43,910 bases of DNA from Methanosarcinaceae archaeon (GTDB lineage Archaea; Halobacteriota; Methanosarcinia; Methanosarcinales; Methanosarcinaceae): positions 33,453 to 77,362 of the forward strand of contig JAMJFS010000005.1 of assembly GCA_023544565.1 (NCBI GenBank), in the 5' to 3' direction. Numbering within the stretch: the stretch's first letter is position 1; every line of letters starts with the position of its first letter. Shown here piece by piece: positions 8,442 to 16,594 of this stretch. The notes beneath the pieces were generated by a model. It was not told the DNA's origin and did no database searches. It was given only the letters and a program-made list of their open reading frames with translations. Made by a program: the position numbers and the translations under genes.

Positions 8442-10352
8442 ATGCAGCGCAAAGAGTTCCGTAAACTGATATCGGTCGAAGACGCACGAAATCTTGTACG
8501 TGACATCAAGATACGGCCTGCATCCATATCCACCTCTATTGAAGATTTAACATATCACATCATTACAGAGGATATCATCTCCTCTGTAGATGTCCCCTCT
8601 TTTAACAAGTCTGTAATGGACGGCTATGCTGTCCGGGCAAAAGATACGTATCAAGCAAATGAGACCGATCCCTGCAAAGTAAAATTTATAGGAACAGTCG
8701 CAGCCGGATGTTCAGATCAGTTTTACGTTGATGATGGCGAGGCAGTTGATATTGCCACAGGCGCCCCGATACCTGACGGCGCGGATGCTGTTGTGATGAT
8801 CGAGCACACAAAACGGCAGGACAATGAGATATTCATAGACCGCCCCGTTCACGTCGGGGAGAACATCATGCGTGCAGGCTCTGATATAATGAGAGGCGAG
8901 CGCGTGCTTCGCAAAGGCACCCGCATCGGCTCCCGTGAGATCGGTGTACTCTCTGCGATCGGAAAACGAAAAGTTTTCAGCACAGGTGTAAAGGTCGGCA
9001 TCATATCCACAGGCGATGAACTCATCCAGCCCGGACAGCCTCTTGAGCCCGGAAAGATATACGACACAAACTCATACGCACTACATGCAGGTGTCATCGA
9101 ATGCGGCGCAACTCCGATAATGTATGGAATTGTCCGCGACAATTATCGTGAAATGGAAGAAGCGATTGATACTGCAGTCAAGGAATGCAATATTATCCTG
9201 ACATCCGGCAGTACATCTGCAGGTGCGGGTGATATCATGTACAAAATAATCGAGGAAAAAGGCACAACCCTCGCGCACGGCATCAACATCAAACCCGGCA
9301 AACCTGTTGTGATCGGCTTGATCAATGGCGTACCAACTATCGGACTGCCCGGCAATCCCACATCTGCACTTACGATCTTCAACGAATTCGTAGCCCCCCT
9401 GATCCGACGCGCAATCGGAGCAATCACCGCTTCAAAAACAACAACAACCGCGGTTCTTGGCACGAGCATACGTTCACAGGGCAGGCATCAGCTCTTGCCT
9501 GTGGGGCTTGTGCGCGGAAAGGTATATCCTGCCGACAAAGGTTCCGGCGCTATAACCACACTTGCCGACGCGGACGGTTTTATCGAGATACGACCTGAGG
9601 TCGAGTTCATGGATGCAGGAACATCTGTGAATGTAACATTGTTCGGGGATGTAGTGTATCCTGATATATTATTTGTAGGTGGCACCTGTCCCGCCATTGA
9701 TGTGTTTGAAGACCTGACTGGACTCAGAATAAGGACAATTGGCACAGGTTCAAGCAGTGGCTTAACTGCAATTGCCAACGGGACTGCCGATATTGCAGGT
9801 ATAAACATGCCTGATGCTTCGGGTGAATACAACATACCCATCATTAAAAGGATGGGATTGTCTGATGTCGTACTTATCAAAGGATACAGACGCGAGCAGG
9901 GATTGATCTTACGGCATAACAGTGATATCTCAAAGATAGAGGATATTTTATATCATCGCCTTATAAACCGCAATCGTGGGTCTGGTACGCGTGCGCTTCT
10001 GGATATAAAACTGGGGGAACTTGCCAGAGAAAAGGGCATTTCGCTTCGTGAAATTACCAATTCAATAACAGGCTACGATTCCGGCGCAAAAACTCACCGC
10101 GCTGTTTGTGATGCAGTAAAGAACGGACGCGCAGATGTCGGATTTGGGCTGCGGTCTGCTGCAGAGGAGGCTGGGTTGAAGTTCATCAAAGTCGCGGAGG
10201 AAGATTATGATCTTCTGGTTCCAAAACATCTTCTGGAGATCAAGGAGATACGGGCATTACGCGAGTGTTTGGTATCAGATGATTTTTCAGAGCGACTTCC
10301 TGCAGGGATTTTTGTGTATGAAAGTACGGGCATCATTGTATCCTTAACTTAA
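8442..10352 (+). CDS. MoeA-type molybdopterin molybdenumtransferase fused to a solute-binding-like domain
   Basis: The protein has 636 residues. Residues 1 to about 400 are MoeA: SFNKSVMDGYAVRAKDT near residue 55, STGDELIQPGQP, the MPT-binding SGSTSAGAGDIM, and GLPGNPTSAL. MoeA inserts molybdate or tungstate into adenylated molybdopterin. From about residue 405 (LFVGGTCPAIDVFEDL) a PBP-type domain begins, with GTGSSSGLTAIANGTADIAG and a second lobe RGSGTRALLDIKLG. This resembles the LysR-substrate/periplasmic-binding fold known fused to archaeal MoeA, possibly a metal-oxyanion sensor or donor (inference). There is no signal peptide, so the whole protein should be cytoplasmic. In methanogens the cofactor serves formylmethanofuran dehydrogenase. 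Confidence 0.92.
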   Translation: MQRKEFRKLISVEDARNLVRDIKIRPASISTSIEDLTYHIITEDIISSVDVPSFNKSVMDGYAVRAKDTYQANETDPCKVKFIGTVAAGCSDQFYVDDGEAVDIATGAPIPDGADAVVMIEHTKRQDNEIFIDRPVHVGENIMRAGSDIMRGERVLRKGTRIGSREIGVLSAIGKRKVFSTGVKVGIISTGDELIQPGQPLEPGKIYDTNSYALHAGVIECGATPIMYGIVRDNYREMEEAIDTAVKECNIILTSGSTSAGAGDIMYKIIEEKGTTLAHGINIKPGKPVVIGLINGVPTIGLPGNPTSALTIFNEFVAPLIRRAIGAITASKTTTTAVLGTSIRSQGRHQLLPVGLVRGKVYPADKGSGAITTLADADGFIEIRPEVEFMDAGTSVNVTLFGDVVYPDILFVGGTCPAIDVFEDLTGLRIRTIGTGSSSGLTAIANGTADIAGINMPDASGEYNIPIIKRMGLSDVVLIKGYRREQGLILRHNSDISKIEDILYHRLINRNRGSGTRALLDIKLGELAREKGISLREITNSITGYDSGAKTHRAVCDAVKNGRADVGFGLRSAAEEAGLKFIKVAEEDYDLLVPKHLLEIKEIRALRECLVSDDFSERLPAGIFVYESTGIIVSLT

Positions 10353-10399
10353 AAATAAAAATCAACACAACAACCCTCCGCAGACGGCGCAACCTACAA

Positions 10400-10520
10400 G
10401 AAAATGCTCACTTCGTTCGCATTAACTTGGAGTACATAATCCTATAGATTATATACAACGAGAAAATCTTCGCTAACGCTCAGATTGACTCGAACTATAT
10501 GTTTATAAAACATATACTAT
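10400..10520. repeat. Two tandem copies of a ~60-nt double-hairpin element
   Basis: Unit 1 begins GAAAATGCTCAC at 10400 and unit 2 begins GAAAATCTTCGC at 10462, an offset of 62 nt. Each unit has a first hairpin (AATGC/GCATT in unit 1, AATC/GATT in unit 2), a linker resembling ACTCGA, and an AT-rich second hairpin. The second hairpins are ATAATC-CTATA-GATTAT in unit 1 and TATATGTTT-ATA-AAACATATA in unit 2. Sequence is better conserved in the linker than in the stems, where pairing is kept. A third copy lies at 40825-40893. Confidence 0.7.
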
Positions 10521-10652
10521 GAAAAAAGAAATGCATGTATGCAAATTCATTTTTTCTTAATACCACTTATGTACAATACAAATGCATCTTTTCTTGATAA
10601 AACATATGTATATGTCCATGGTGGATAGTAAAACTTTTGGTGATGGTGGTAT

Positions 10653-10680
10653 GGAGATACGCCGCGCAAAAGCGCGGATG
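10653..10680 (-). repeat. GC-rich hairpin repeat, copy 1
   Basis: The stem CCGCGC/GCGCGG closes a loop of AAAA (10662-10677). Read on the minus strand it starts CATCCGCGC and ends GCGTATCTCC, matching the family pattern ATCCGC-stem-CAYATTCC. It lies just beyond the 3' end of the metV-like gene. Confidence 0.65.
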
Positions 10681-10713
10681 GTTGCGTTGGTGTTTTTAAA
10701 AACCCCCTATTAT

Positions 10714-11319
10714 TCAGTGTTCCTTCGGCTCATGCAACTCATCCAGGAGATCGAGCCGTCCAATAATCTTGAGCCTCTTGTAGATAAGTTCCCACGCACA
10801 ATCCGTCTCCCTGTCAACTTCGCACCTTCCATTCATTGAGCCACCGCAGGGTCCGTTCAACAGCCCCTTTGCACACTGTGTGGTTGGACACACGCCTCCA
10901 AAATCAGCAATGATACACTTTCCACACATTGCGCACTGATCATGCAGGACGACATCATTACTTAGTCCACCAAGTGAAGTGGTATCATTGGAAGAATAAA
11001 CAGGCACATCTACTACCGATGCAACAACTGACGTGCCGCTTCCACACCCCATAACAAGAATTGCACGTGCATCTTCAATAGCAGGATTCTTTTCGACCAG
11101 TGATTCCCATGATTGCACACTACATGCTGCGGTTGGCAGTATCCATCCAACAACATTCTTGCCTGCATTCCTGAGACACTCACACATGTCAAGCACTTCC
11201 GGCTCGCCCCCAAGATGTAGTTTAGCAGCACATACATTGCAACCGATTACGAAAATATCATCATATCTATCAAGCGATAACAATATTTCTTCAAACGGTT
11301 TGGCTGAGGAGATTATCAC
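10714..11319 (-). CDS. Methylenetetrahydrofolate reductase C-terminal domain protein (MetV-like)
   Basis: The protein has 201 residues and is rich in cysteines: CNVCAAK, DQCAMCGKCI, CPTTQC and GPCGGSMNGRCEVDRETDCAW. The last block is the hallmark of the MTHFR C-terminal zinc/iron-sulfur domain found in the MetV subunit of acetogen-type methylenetetrahydrofolate reductases. GTG at 11319 follows GGAGG, and that site overlaps the folP stop, so the two genes are translationally coupled. The catalytic MetF partner is not in this window. The context of folP, folD and glyA points to a tetrahydrofolate C1 pathway. It could instead serve as an electron-transfer subunit for another reductase. Confidence 0.85.
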   Translation of the reverse strand: MIISSAKPFEEILLSLDRYDDIFVIGCNVCAAKLHLGGEPEVLDMCECLRNAGKNVVGWILPTAACSVQSWESLVEKNPAIEDARAILVMGCGSGTSVVASVVDVPVYSSNDTTSLGGLSNDVVLHDQCAMCGKCIIADFGGVCPTTQCAKGLLNGPCGGSMNGRCEVDRETDCAWELIYKRLKIIGRLDLLDELHEPKEH

Positions 11320-11321
11320 AC

Positions 11322-12554
11322 TTATATTTCCTCCGAATATCGATATTCCACATCCATCTGAAGATCAAGAATTTCCCTTATCATCTTCGATATAAGCGGC
11401 AAATTGCGCGCCTGTCCTTCAAGTTTATGGATAAGACGCCCCACCTGAAGCAGGGTGCCCGTAACGATCACATCCGTTTTTGTAGTTTCATGCGACACTG
11501 CATCGCGCGCAAGTGCAGCATCTCCGCCGCGCGAGAGCATTTCCTGTTTGATTATCAAAGCTTCCGTTGTCGTTATATTTTTAATTCGCAAAACGCGGAT
11601 TACAGTCTTGTTCTTCATCACATTGCTGCCTGTTTCGGTCGCACCTACCCCGCGCATTACCATGACCGCATCCGAAGGATGCTTGATATCCAGTACCGAC
11701 ACCTCGAAGTCACCATTCTTAACAACGGGACGTCGGCTGCGTATTGCGCCCGCAATCCTTACAACATCGAGTGTCTCTGCAACATCATGTGTCCTGATAA
11801 TGTGCGCGCCCTTGCTAACCACGACCGCAGTCGCTGCGAGGGAACCAAAAAGCCGCTCTGTAGCAGGTTTGTCAAGCACCTCGCCTATAACCGATTTTCG
11901 TGATATCGCAGCAAGAAGTGGTTTTTCAAATACGTTCAACCGTTCGAACTGGTCAATTGTTTCAAGATCGTATATAGGCTCTTTTTCAGCAACCCATTTC
12001 CCGATCGCAGGGTCAAGTATCAATTGGTTATTTCCTACCCCACGGCTCAGGGCCTTATTGATCATCACATCCAGCGACCCCATAATCGCATCCATGCCGA
12101 TCGGATCACCTGTCACCTTGTTGGATGCCATGACAACAGCAGGGCAGCCGTGGTCTGCAACTATATCCATCATTTTCTCATCTGTGGTAAAGCCGGATAC
12201 ATCATTTATGATATTCACACCCAGTTTGAGTGATTTTTCCGCAATGTCAGAGAACATCGTATCAACCGATATCAAAGCATCCACATTGTCCTGTAAGATC
12301 TCAAGTGCTGGTAGCAGTCTTTGAAGTTCCTGCTCTTTGGTAATAGGTTCTGAAAGCGGCCATGTTGAACGTCCACCAACATCAAGGATGGTCGCGCCCT
12401 CATCTACCATACGGTGTGCCACATTGAGAATAGAGGTACTGTCTGCAACAGATGCTTTATAAAAAGATTCACGGCTAAGGTTTATGACACCCATTAATCG
12501 TACAGGATGCTCATCACCGATCTTCAAGCCGCATATGTCAACATCAACAACCAT
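11322..12554 (-). CDS. Dihydropteroate synthase-like protein with C-terminal extension
   Basis: The protein has 410 residues. Residues 1 to about 275 are a DHPS TIM barrel with GVINLSRESFY, ILDVGGRSTWP (compare bacterial DVGGESTRPG), SVDT, INDVSGF, LLAAISRKS and IIRTHDVAET. DHPS joins p-aminobenzoate to the pterin in folate synthesis. Residues 276 to 410 form an extra domain with no motif I recognise (VMVMRGVGATETGSNVM, IRVLRIKNITTTEALIIKQE). Since Methanosarcina barkeri depends on folate or p-aminobenzoate, a genuine folate role is plausible. A methanopterin-related function is the alternative. A strong TATA box 17 to 36 bp before the ATG suggests its own, possibly leaderless, promoter. Confidence 0.85.
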   Translation of the reverse strand: MVVDVDICGLKIGDEHPVRLMGVINLSRESFYKASVADSTSILNVAHRMVDEGATILDVGGRSTWPLSEPITKEQELQRLLPALEILQDNVDALISVDTMFSDIAEKSLKLGVNIINDVSGFTTDEKMMDIVADHGCPAVVMASNKVTGDPIGMDAIMGSLDVMINKALSRGVGNNQLILDPAIGKWVAEKEPIYDLETIDQFERLNVFEKPLLAAISRKSVIGEVLDKPATERLFGSLAATAVVVSKGAHIIRTHDVAETLDVVRIAGAIRSRRPVVKNGDFEVSVLDIKHPSDAVMVMRGVGATETGSNVMKNKTVIRVLRIKNITTTEALIIKQEMLSRGGDAALARDAVSHETTKTDVIVTGTLLQVGRLIHKLEGQARNLPLISKMIREILDLQMDVEYRYSEEI

Positions 12555-12570
12555 TGTTATCGTTGATTAT

Positions 12571-12590
12571 GGGTTTATATATTATATAAG
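12571..12590 (-). promoter_or_regulatory. TATA box for folP-metV
   Basis: On the minus strand the 12571-12590 segment reads CTTATATAATATATAAACCC, a strong archaeal TATA element. Its distance to the folP ATG (12554) is about 25 nt from the box centre, predicting a transcript that starts at or next to the start codon. No Shine-Dalgarno precedes that ATG, which agrees with a leaderless mRNA. Confidence 0.55.
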
Positions 12591-12598
12591 AATCGTAT

Positions 12599-13462
12599 TC
12601 AGTTAGTATTTTTAGCACCCATGAGCACATGCTGCATGAGTATGGATATCGTCATCGGACCCACGCCGCCGGGTACAGGAGTTATCAGTGATGCTTTTTT
12701 CACCACATTGTCAAAATCAACGTCCCCATAGACATTTCCTTCCTCTTCCGTGATCCCCACATCAAAGATAACAGAGCCTTCCTTTACCATATCGGCTTTA
12801 ATAAGATGCTTCACACCTGTTGCAACAATTAGTATGTCAGCATCCATTGTGAACTTCTTGAGATCATCGGTATAGACGTGACAAATTGATACTGTAGCGT
12901 TGCGGTTCACAAGTATTGCAGCCATTGGTTTACCAACCACATTACTATGTCCAACGATCACAGCATGTTTGCCCTGGATCTCCACGCCATACTCTTCAAG
13001 TGCTCGAAGAACACCTTTTGGTGTACATGGCACAAACCCTTCGTTCCCGATCAAAAGTTGCCCCATATTGTAAGGATGGAAACCATCCGCATCCTTGGAC
13101 GGGTCAATAGATAGCATTACTGCCTGTTCATTAATACCTTCGGGAAGCGGAAGTTGCACCAGAATACCGTGAATGTCATCCCTGCTGTTCAGCGTGTTGA
13201 TATGCTCGATAAGTTCTTCCTGTGTGGTGGTTTCGGGAAGTAGGATATCCTCTGCATAAATTCCCACCCTCTCGCATGCCTTGTGTTTCAACCTGACATA
13301 CATCTTGGATGCGGGGTCTTCCCCGACAAGGATCGTTGCAAGACCCGGGGTGATCCCACGGTCGAGTTTCAGTTCCTCTACACCTTTTTTAACTTCCGCT
13401 TCCAGTTTCTTTGCCAGTTTCCTGCCATCGATTATCTTTGAGTCAATACCCTCATCTGACAT
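12599..13462 (-). CDS. folD: Bifunctional methylene-THF dehydrogenase / methenyl-THF cyclohydrolase
   Basis: The protein has 287 residues, the normal FolD length. Key motifs are [14 protein letters not shown] (active-site Lys and Tyr region), [23 protein letters not shown] in the Rossmann domain and [11 protein letters not shown] near the C-terminus. It interconverts methylene- and formyl-tetrahydrofolate in the cytoplasm. Most methanogens use methanopterin-linked enzymes instead. FolD in M. barkeri is known to be tetrahydrofolate-specific, supplying C1 units for purines. Located directly after glyA in the same orientation, it likely shares that transcript. Confidence 0.95.
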   Translation of the reverse strand: MSDEGIDSKIIDGRKLAKKLEAEVKKGVEELKLDRGITPGLATILVGEDPASKMYVRLKHKACERVGIYAEDILLPETTTQEELIEHINTLNSRDDIHGILVQLPLPEGINEQAVMLSIDPSKDADGFHPYNMGQLLIGNEGFVPCTPKGVLRALEEYGVEIQGKHAVIVGHSNVVGKPMAAILVNRNATVSICHVYTDDLKKFTMDADILIVATGVKHLIKADMVKEGSVIFDVGITEEEGNVYGDVDFDNVVKKASLITPVPGGVGPMTISILMQHVLMGAKNTN

Positions 13463-13512
13463 TGTATATCACATCTGAAGTTAAAGATTATAAAATACTA
13501 TTTCAACAAGCC

Positions 13513-14754
13513 TTACAAATTCTTGTATATAGGAAACCTACTGCAAAGCTGCTCGACATCTGCATTGATGCTGTCAAGCACATGTTCATTATCAACATTT
13601 GCGATGACAGTAGCGATCATCTGTGCAATCTCTTCCATTTCCGGTTCTTTCATACCTCTTGTGGTCGCAGCCGGAGTACCGATCCTGACACCGCTTGTAA
13701 TGAACGGACTTCTTGTCTCGAATGGGATCGTATTCTTGTTAAGGATAATTCCCGCCCTGCTGAATGCAGCCTCTGCATCCTTACCGGTCATATCGAACTT
13801 GTTGAGGTTCAAAAGCATCATGTGGTTATCCGTGCCACCTGAGACAAGATCAAAACCAAGTTCGATCAACTTCTCAGACAGAACCTTTGCGTTCTTCACG
13901 GTCTGAGCCTGGTCATCCTTGTATCGCTGACCCTGTGCTTCCTTGAATGCCACAGCCTTTGCCGTTATAATGTGCATAAGCGGTCCACCCTGGATACCGG
14001 GGAATATTGCCTTGTTTACCGCCTTTGCATATTCTTCCCTGCACATGATCATTCCGCCACGTGGACCGCGCAATGTCTTGTGGGTCGTGGTGGTAACAAA
14101 ATCAGCATAAGGGACCGGACTCTGGTGCACACCTGCTGCAACAAGTCCTGCGATGTGGGCGATGTCTGCTAAAAGATATGCTCCGACCTCATCTGCAATT
14201 TCCCTGAAACGTTTGAAATCGATCTCACGTGAATATGCGGATGCACCTGCAACGATCATCTTTGGTTTGGTTTCCTTTGCAAGTTTCATCAAAGCATCAT
14301 AATCAAGTGCTTCGGTCTCTTTATCAACGCCGTATGGGATGATATTGTACAACTGACCTGCAAAGTTCACAGGACTGCCGTGTGATAGGTGACCGCCGTG
14401 TGTCAGGTCCATGGACATGATAGTGTCGCCAATCTCAAGTACTGAAAAATAGACTGCCATATTTGCGCCTGAACCGGAATGCGGCTGGACATTGACATGC
14501 TCTGCACCAAATATCTCCTTTGCCCTCTTGATAGCAAGGTCTTCTGCGATATCGACAAAATCACAGCCACCATAGTAGCGTTTGCCGGAATATCCTTCAG
14601 CATATTTGTTAGTCATAATAGAACCCTGTGCTTCCATTACAGCACGGCTCGTATAGTTCTCTGATGCGATCAGGTTAAGTTTGTAATCCTGACGCTCTGC
14701 TTCCTTCTCAAGTGCTTCTGCGATCTGGGGGTCAATTTCTGAAATGTAAGACAT
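13513..14754 (-). CDS. glyA: Serine hydroxymethyltransferase
   Basis: This is a PLP fold-type I enzyme of 413 residues. It shows [18 protein letters not shown] at the N-terminus, GKRYYGG, the substrate region HGGHLSHG, and the PLP lysine motif [14 protein letters not shown]. It converts serine and a reduced pterin to glycine and the methylene-pterin, feeding FolD. The ATG at 14754 follows a GGATGATG ribosome-binding site. Two copies of a 12-nt direct repeat lie upstream at 14802-14829. Pterin specificity cannot be read from the sequence, but the folate neighbours favour tetrahydrofolate. Confidence 0.96.
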   Translation of the reverse strand: MSYISEIDPQIAEALEKEAERQDYKLNLIASENYTSRAVMEAQGSIMTNKYAEGYSGKRYYGGCDFVDIAEDLAIKRAKEIFGAEHVNVQPHSGSGANMAVYFSVLEIGDTIMSMDLTHGGHLSHGSPVNFAGQLYNIIPYGVDKETEALDYDALMKLAKETKPKMIVAGASAYSREIDFKRFREIADEVGAYLLADIAHIAGLVAAGVHQSPVPYADFVTTTTHKTLRGPRGGMIMCREEYAKAVNKAIFPGIQGGPLMHIITAKAVAFKEAQGQRYKDDQAQTVKNAKVLSEKLIELGFDLVSGGTDNHMMLLNLNKFDMTGKDAEAAFSRAGIILNKNTIPFETRSPFITSGVRIGTPAATTRGMKEPEMEEIAQMIATVIANVDNEHVLDSINADVEQLCSRFPIYKNL

Positions 14755-14801
14755 GTTTCATCATCCGTTTGGTTATGTATGGTATATGTATGTGAATATA
14801 T

Positions 14802-14829
14802 CAATAGTATAAATTTGCAATAGTATAAA
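14802..14829. repeat. 12-nt direct repeat before glyA (putative operator)
   Basis: CAATAGTATAAA occurs at 14802-14813 and again at 14818-14829, a 16-nt period. The pair lies in the short spacer between the purN stop and the glyA start, 48 to 75 bp before glyA on the minus strand. The sites overlap TATA-like sequence (TTTATACTA), so they may be duplicated promoter cores or regulator sites. Confidence 0.45.
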
Positions 14830-14831
14830 CT

Positions 14832-15518
14832 CTATTTTGAAACTCTAACTATCCGCCCATCCACTTTAAGTTTACCCTCAATGAACAATTTTACAGCCTG
14901 CGGATATATCTTATGTTCCTGTTCTAAAATACGTTGTGAAAGCGTATCCTCAGTATCATTTTCAAATACCGGAACACAACTTTGTAGAATTATCGGACCT
15001 GTATCCATCCCCTCATCAACGAAATGTACAGTGCATCCCGATACCTTTACACCGTAATCAAGCGTCTGTTTGTGGGAATGCAGTCCCGGAAAAGATGGGA
15101 GTAATGTTGGGTGGATGTTCAGTATCTTGTTCTTATAAGCACTGATCATGTCTTTGCCAACGATCCGCATGTATCCGGCAAGCACTATCAGGTCGGTGTT
15201 ATAACTGTCAAGTATCTTTACAAGCTCCTGCTCGTATTCTGTTTTGTTTGTAAAACTTTTCGGATCTACAAAAATTGCATCGATACCGTGTTTTTTTGCA
15301 CGTTCAAGGGCATAGGCATCTGCTATGTCGCTTATTACCACACTGATATTCGCACTTTCAAGATATCCATTTTCAATGTTATCGATTATGGCCTGAAGGT
15401 TGGAACCTCTTCCTGAGACCAAAACTGCTATATTCGTATGGGTACGAGCATGGGTAACGAGAACATCAGGGGCATTGGCAGCAGTAATATTAGTAATAGG
15501 AATGGTGGTATTGGTCAT
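14832..15518 (-). CDS. purN: Phosphoribosylglycinamide formyltransferase (GART)
   Basis: The protein has 228 residues. The core begins NIAVLVSGRGSNLQAIIDNI, the phosphate-binding GRGSN motif of PurN. It continues with VLAGYMRIV, NIHPTLLPSFPGLHSH (catalytic Asn and His) and CTVHFVDEGMDTGPII (catalytic Asp). It formylates GAR using 10-formyl-tetrahydrofolate, matching the FolD/GlyA neighbours. The first 26 residues before the core are a low-complexity Thr/Asn/Ile/Ala stretch not seen in typical PurN. No in-frame ATG, GTG or TTG lies between 15518 and the core, so the extension appears to be translated. Confidence 0.93.
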   Translation of the reverse strand: MTNTTIPITNITAANAPDVLVTHARTHTNIAVLVSGRGSNLQAIIDNIENGYLESANISVVISDIADAYALERAKKHGIDAIFVDPKSFTNKTEYEQELVKILDSYNTDLIVLAGYMRIVGKDMISAYKNKILNIHPTLLPSFPGLHSHKQTLDYGVKVSGCTVHFVDEGMDTGPIILQSCVPVFENDTEDTLSQRILEQEHKIYPQAVKLFIEGKLKVDGRIVRVSK

Positions 15519-15559
15519 TATGAGTCATACGGGATAAGTATATATTAGGTTTTGGAAAT

Positions 15560-16519
15560 TCAAATGCTCTGCCTTTTCTTACGCTCAAGGATCAGAGTAT
15601 CCAGTTCATCGCAATCTGACAATTTATCCAGTTCAGTTCGTTCTATCAAAACTGTATTTTCGACTGATTCAGACTTGCTGTGTCCTTCTATTATGAAAAC
15701 AGATTGTGTCATTGTTACTTCGGATATGCTGCTCATAAGATGAGCGCGCTTGATCATGGCACTGCTGTATTCACTCACACCTGTCAACATGACATTTGCA
15801 TTATCACTGGACACTGCTTTGAACGGTGCCTGGGATGTTTGTAGTACGTCATAACCAAGTGTATGTATCAAACTCAAAATGTTATCATCCGGCACATTTT
15901 TCTGACTTTCCCGCCTCGAGACAGGTTTAGGTTTTTTCTCAAATGATTGAAGGATATTAATGGACCGTGCAACTGCTACATCGAGCAATTCCTCTATCTG
16001 TAACACAACATCAATAGAAGCATCCATACCCCCTTCTTCGTATTTACTGATGGTTCTTCTGGACACACCAAGTTGTGATGCGAGCGCACCAAGTGAAAGG
16101 GACCGATCCAACCTTGCTGTTTTTAAAACATTTCCATCGATCGAGATGTATAAGCCACCAGGTGCTGCTGATACAAGTGGAGGCACATCCTCTACAAAAT
16201 AGTCAAACAATGTCTGGACATTGAGTGAAGGGATGTCATATCTCACATAAACAACACTGTCCTCAAGGAACTGGTCGCGGGTTTTAGCACCAACTACCAG
16301 TACCGAACCGCCAAGATATTGTGCAAGTGTTTTCATCTCGCGGGCAGTATCTTCATTCAGGCCATCAATATTATACAAGACCTTACAAAATAAGAGAATA
16401 TCACCATTTCTTGCAGCAAGGTCAAAACTTCGTGGTCTGATGTTGCAACGATCCGAGACAATGAATCCTGCATATTCCAACACATCAATGATCTGATGTA
16501 TCAAGATATCTTTTGCCAT
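15560..16519 (-). CDS. Archaeal HTH-type transcriptional regulator (XRE-like HTH)
   Basis: The protein has 319 residues. The first 120 residues form an alpha/beta domain (DILLFCKVLYNIDGL) resembling a nuclease-like or sensor fold. Residues about 130-185 hold an XRE-type helix-turn-helix (LGALASQLGVSRRTISKYEE). The C-terminal 130 residues are an alpha/beta domain. This arrangement matches the conserved euryarchaeal family of putative HTH regulators (HAMAP MF_00584 type). I chose ATG at 16519 over GTG at 16543 because a TATA box at 16547-16555 predicts transcription starting about 16524, giving a leaderless message. Confidence 0.85.
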   Translation of the reverse strand: MAKDILIHQIIDVLEYAGFIVSDRCNIRPRSFDLAARNGDILLFCKVLYNIDGLNEDTAREMKTLAQYLGGSVLVVGAKTRDQFLEDSVVYVRYDIPSLNVQTLFDYFVEDVPPLVSAAPGGLYISIDGNVLKTARLDRSLSLGALASQLGVSRRTISKYEEGGMDASIDVVLQIEELLDVAVARSINILQSFEKKPKPVSRRESQKNVPDDNILSLIHTLGYDVLQTSQAPFKAVSSDNANVMLTGVSEYSSAMIKRAHLMSSISEVTMTQSVFIIEGHSKSESVENTVLIERTELDKLSDCDELDTLILERKKRQSI

Positions 16520-16546
16520 AGCATTTAATTTAAGTGTTTGCACATC

Positions 16547-16555
16547 TATATATAA
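16547..16555. promoter_or_regulatory. Shared TATA box for the divergent HTH regulator and tiaS
   Basis: The sequence TATATATAA serves both strands, since the core is palindromic. Toward the minus strand it lies about 30 bp before ATG 16519, predicting a leaderless regulator mRNA. Toward the plus strand it lies about 45 bp before tiaS ATG 16595, whose leader carries GCGGAG. No other TATA-like box lies between the two starts. Confidence 0.55.
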
Positions 16556-16594
16556 ATGACCATCGTTTCAATACAGGCGTACAAGCGGAGAAAC

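Larger units (their letters stand above)
10353..10713. other. 361-bp gene-free spacer rich in hairpins
   Basis: I find no credible gene here. The spacer lies between the convergent MoeA-fusion and metV-like genes. It holds two tandem double-hairpin units (10400-10520), an imperfect inverted repeat with GAAAAAA/TTTTTTC arms (about 10521-10556), and one copy of the GC-rich hairpin family (10653-10680). A plus-strand frame at 10582-10839 runs into the opposing gene and has no family features. Confidence 0.7.

Noticed and set aside
11455-12324. 289-codon open frame on the plus strand opposite the DHPS gene
   Set aside because: It is antisense to a gene with clear DHPS motifs, has a serine/threonine-rich composition typical of a shadow frame, and shows no domain.
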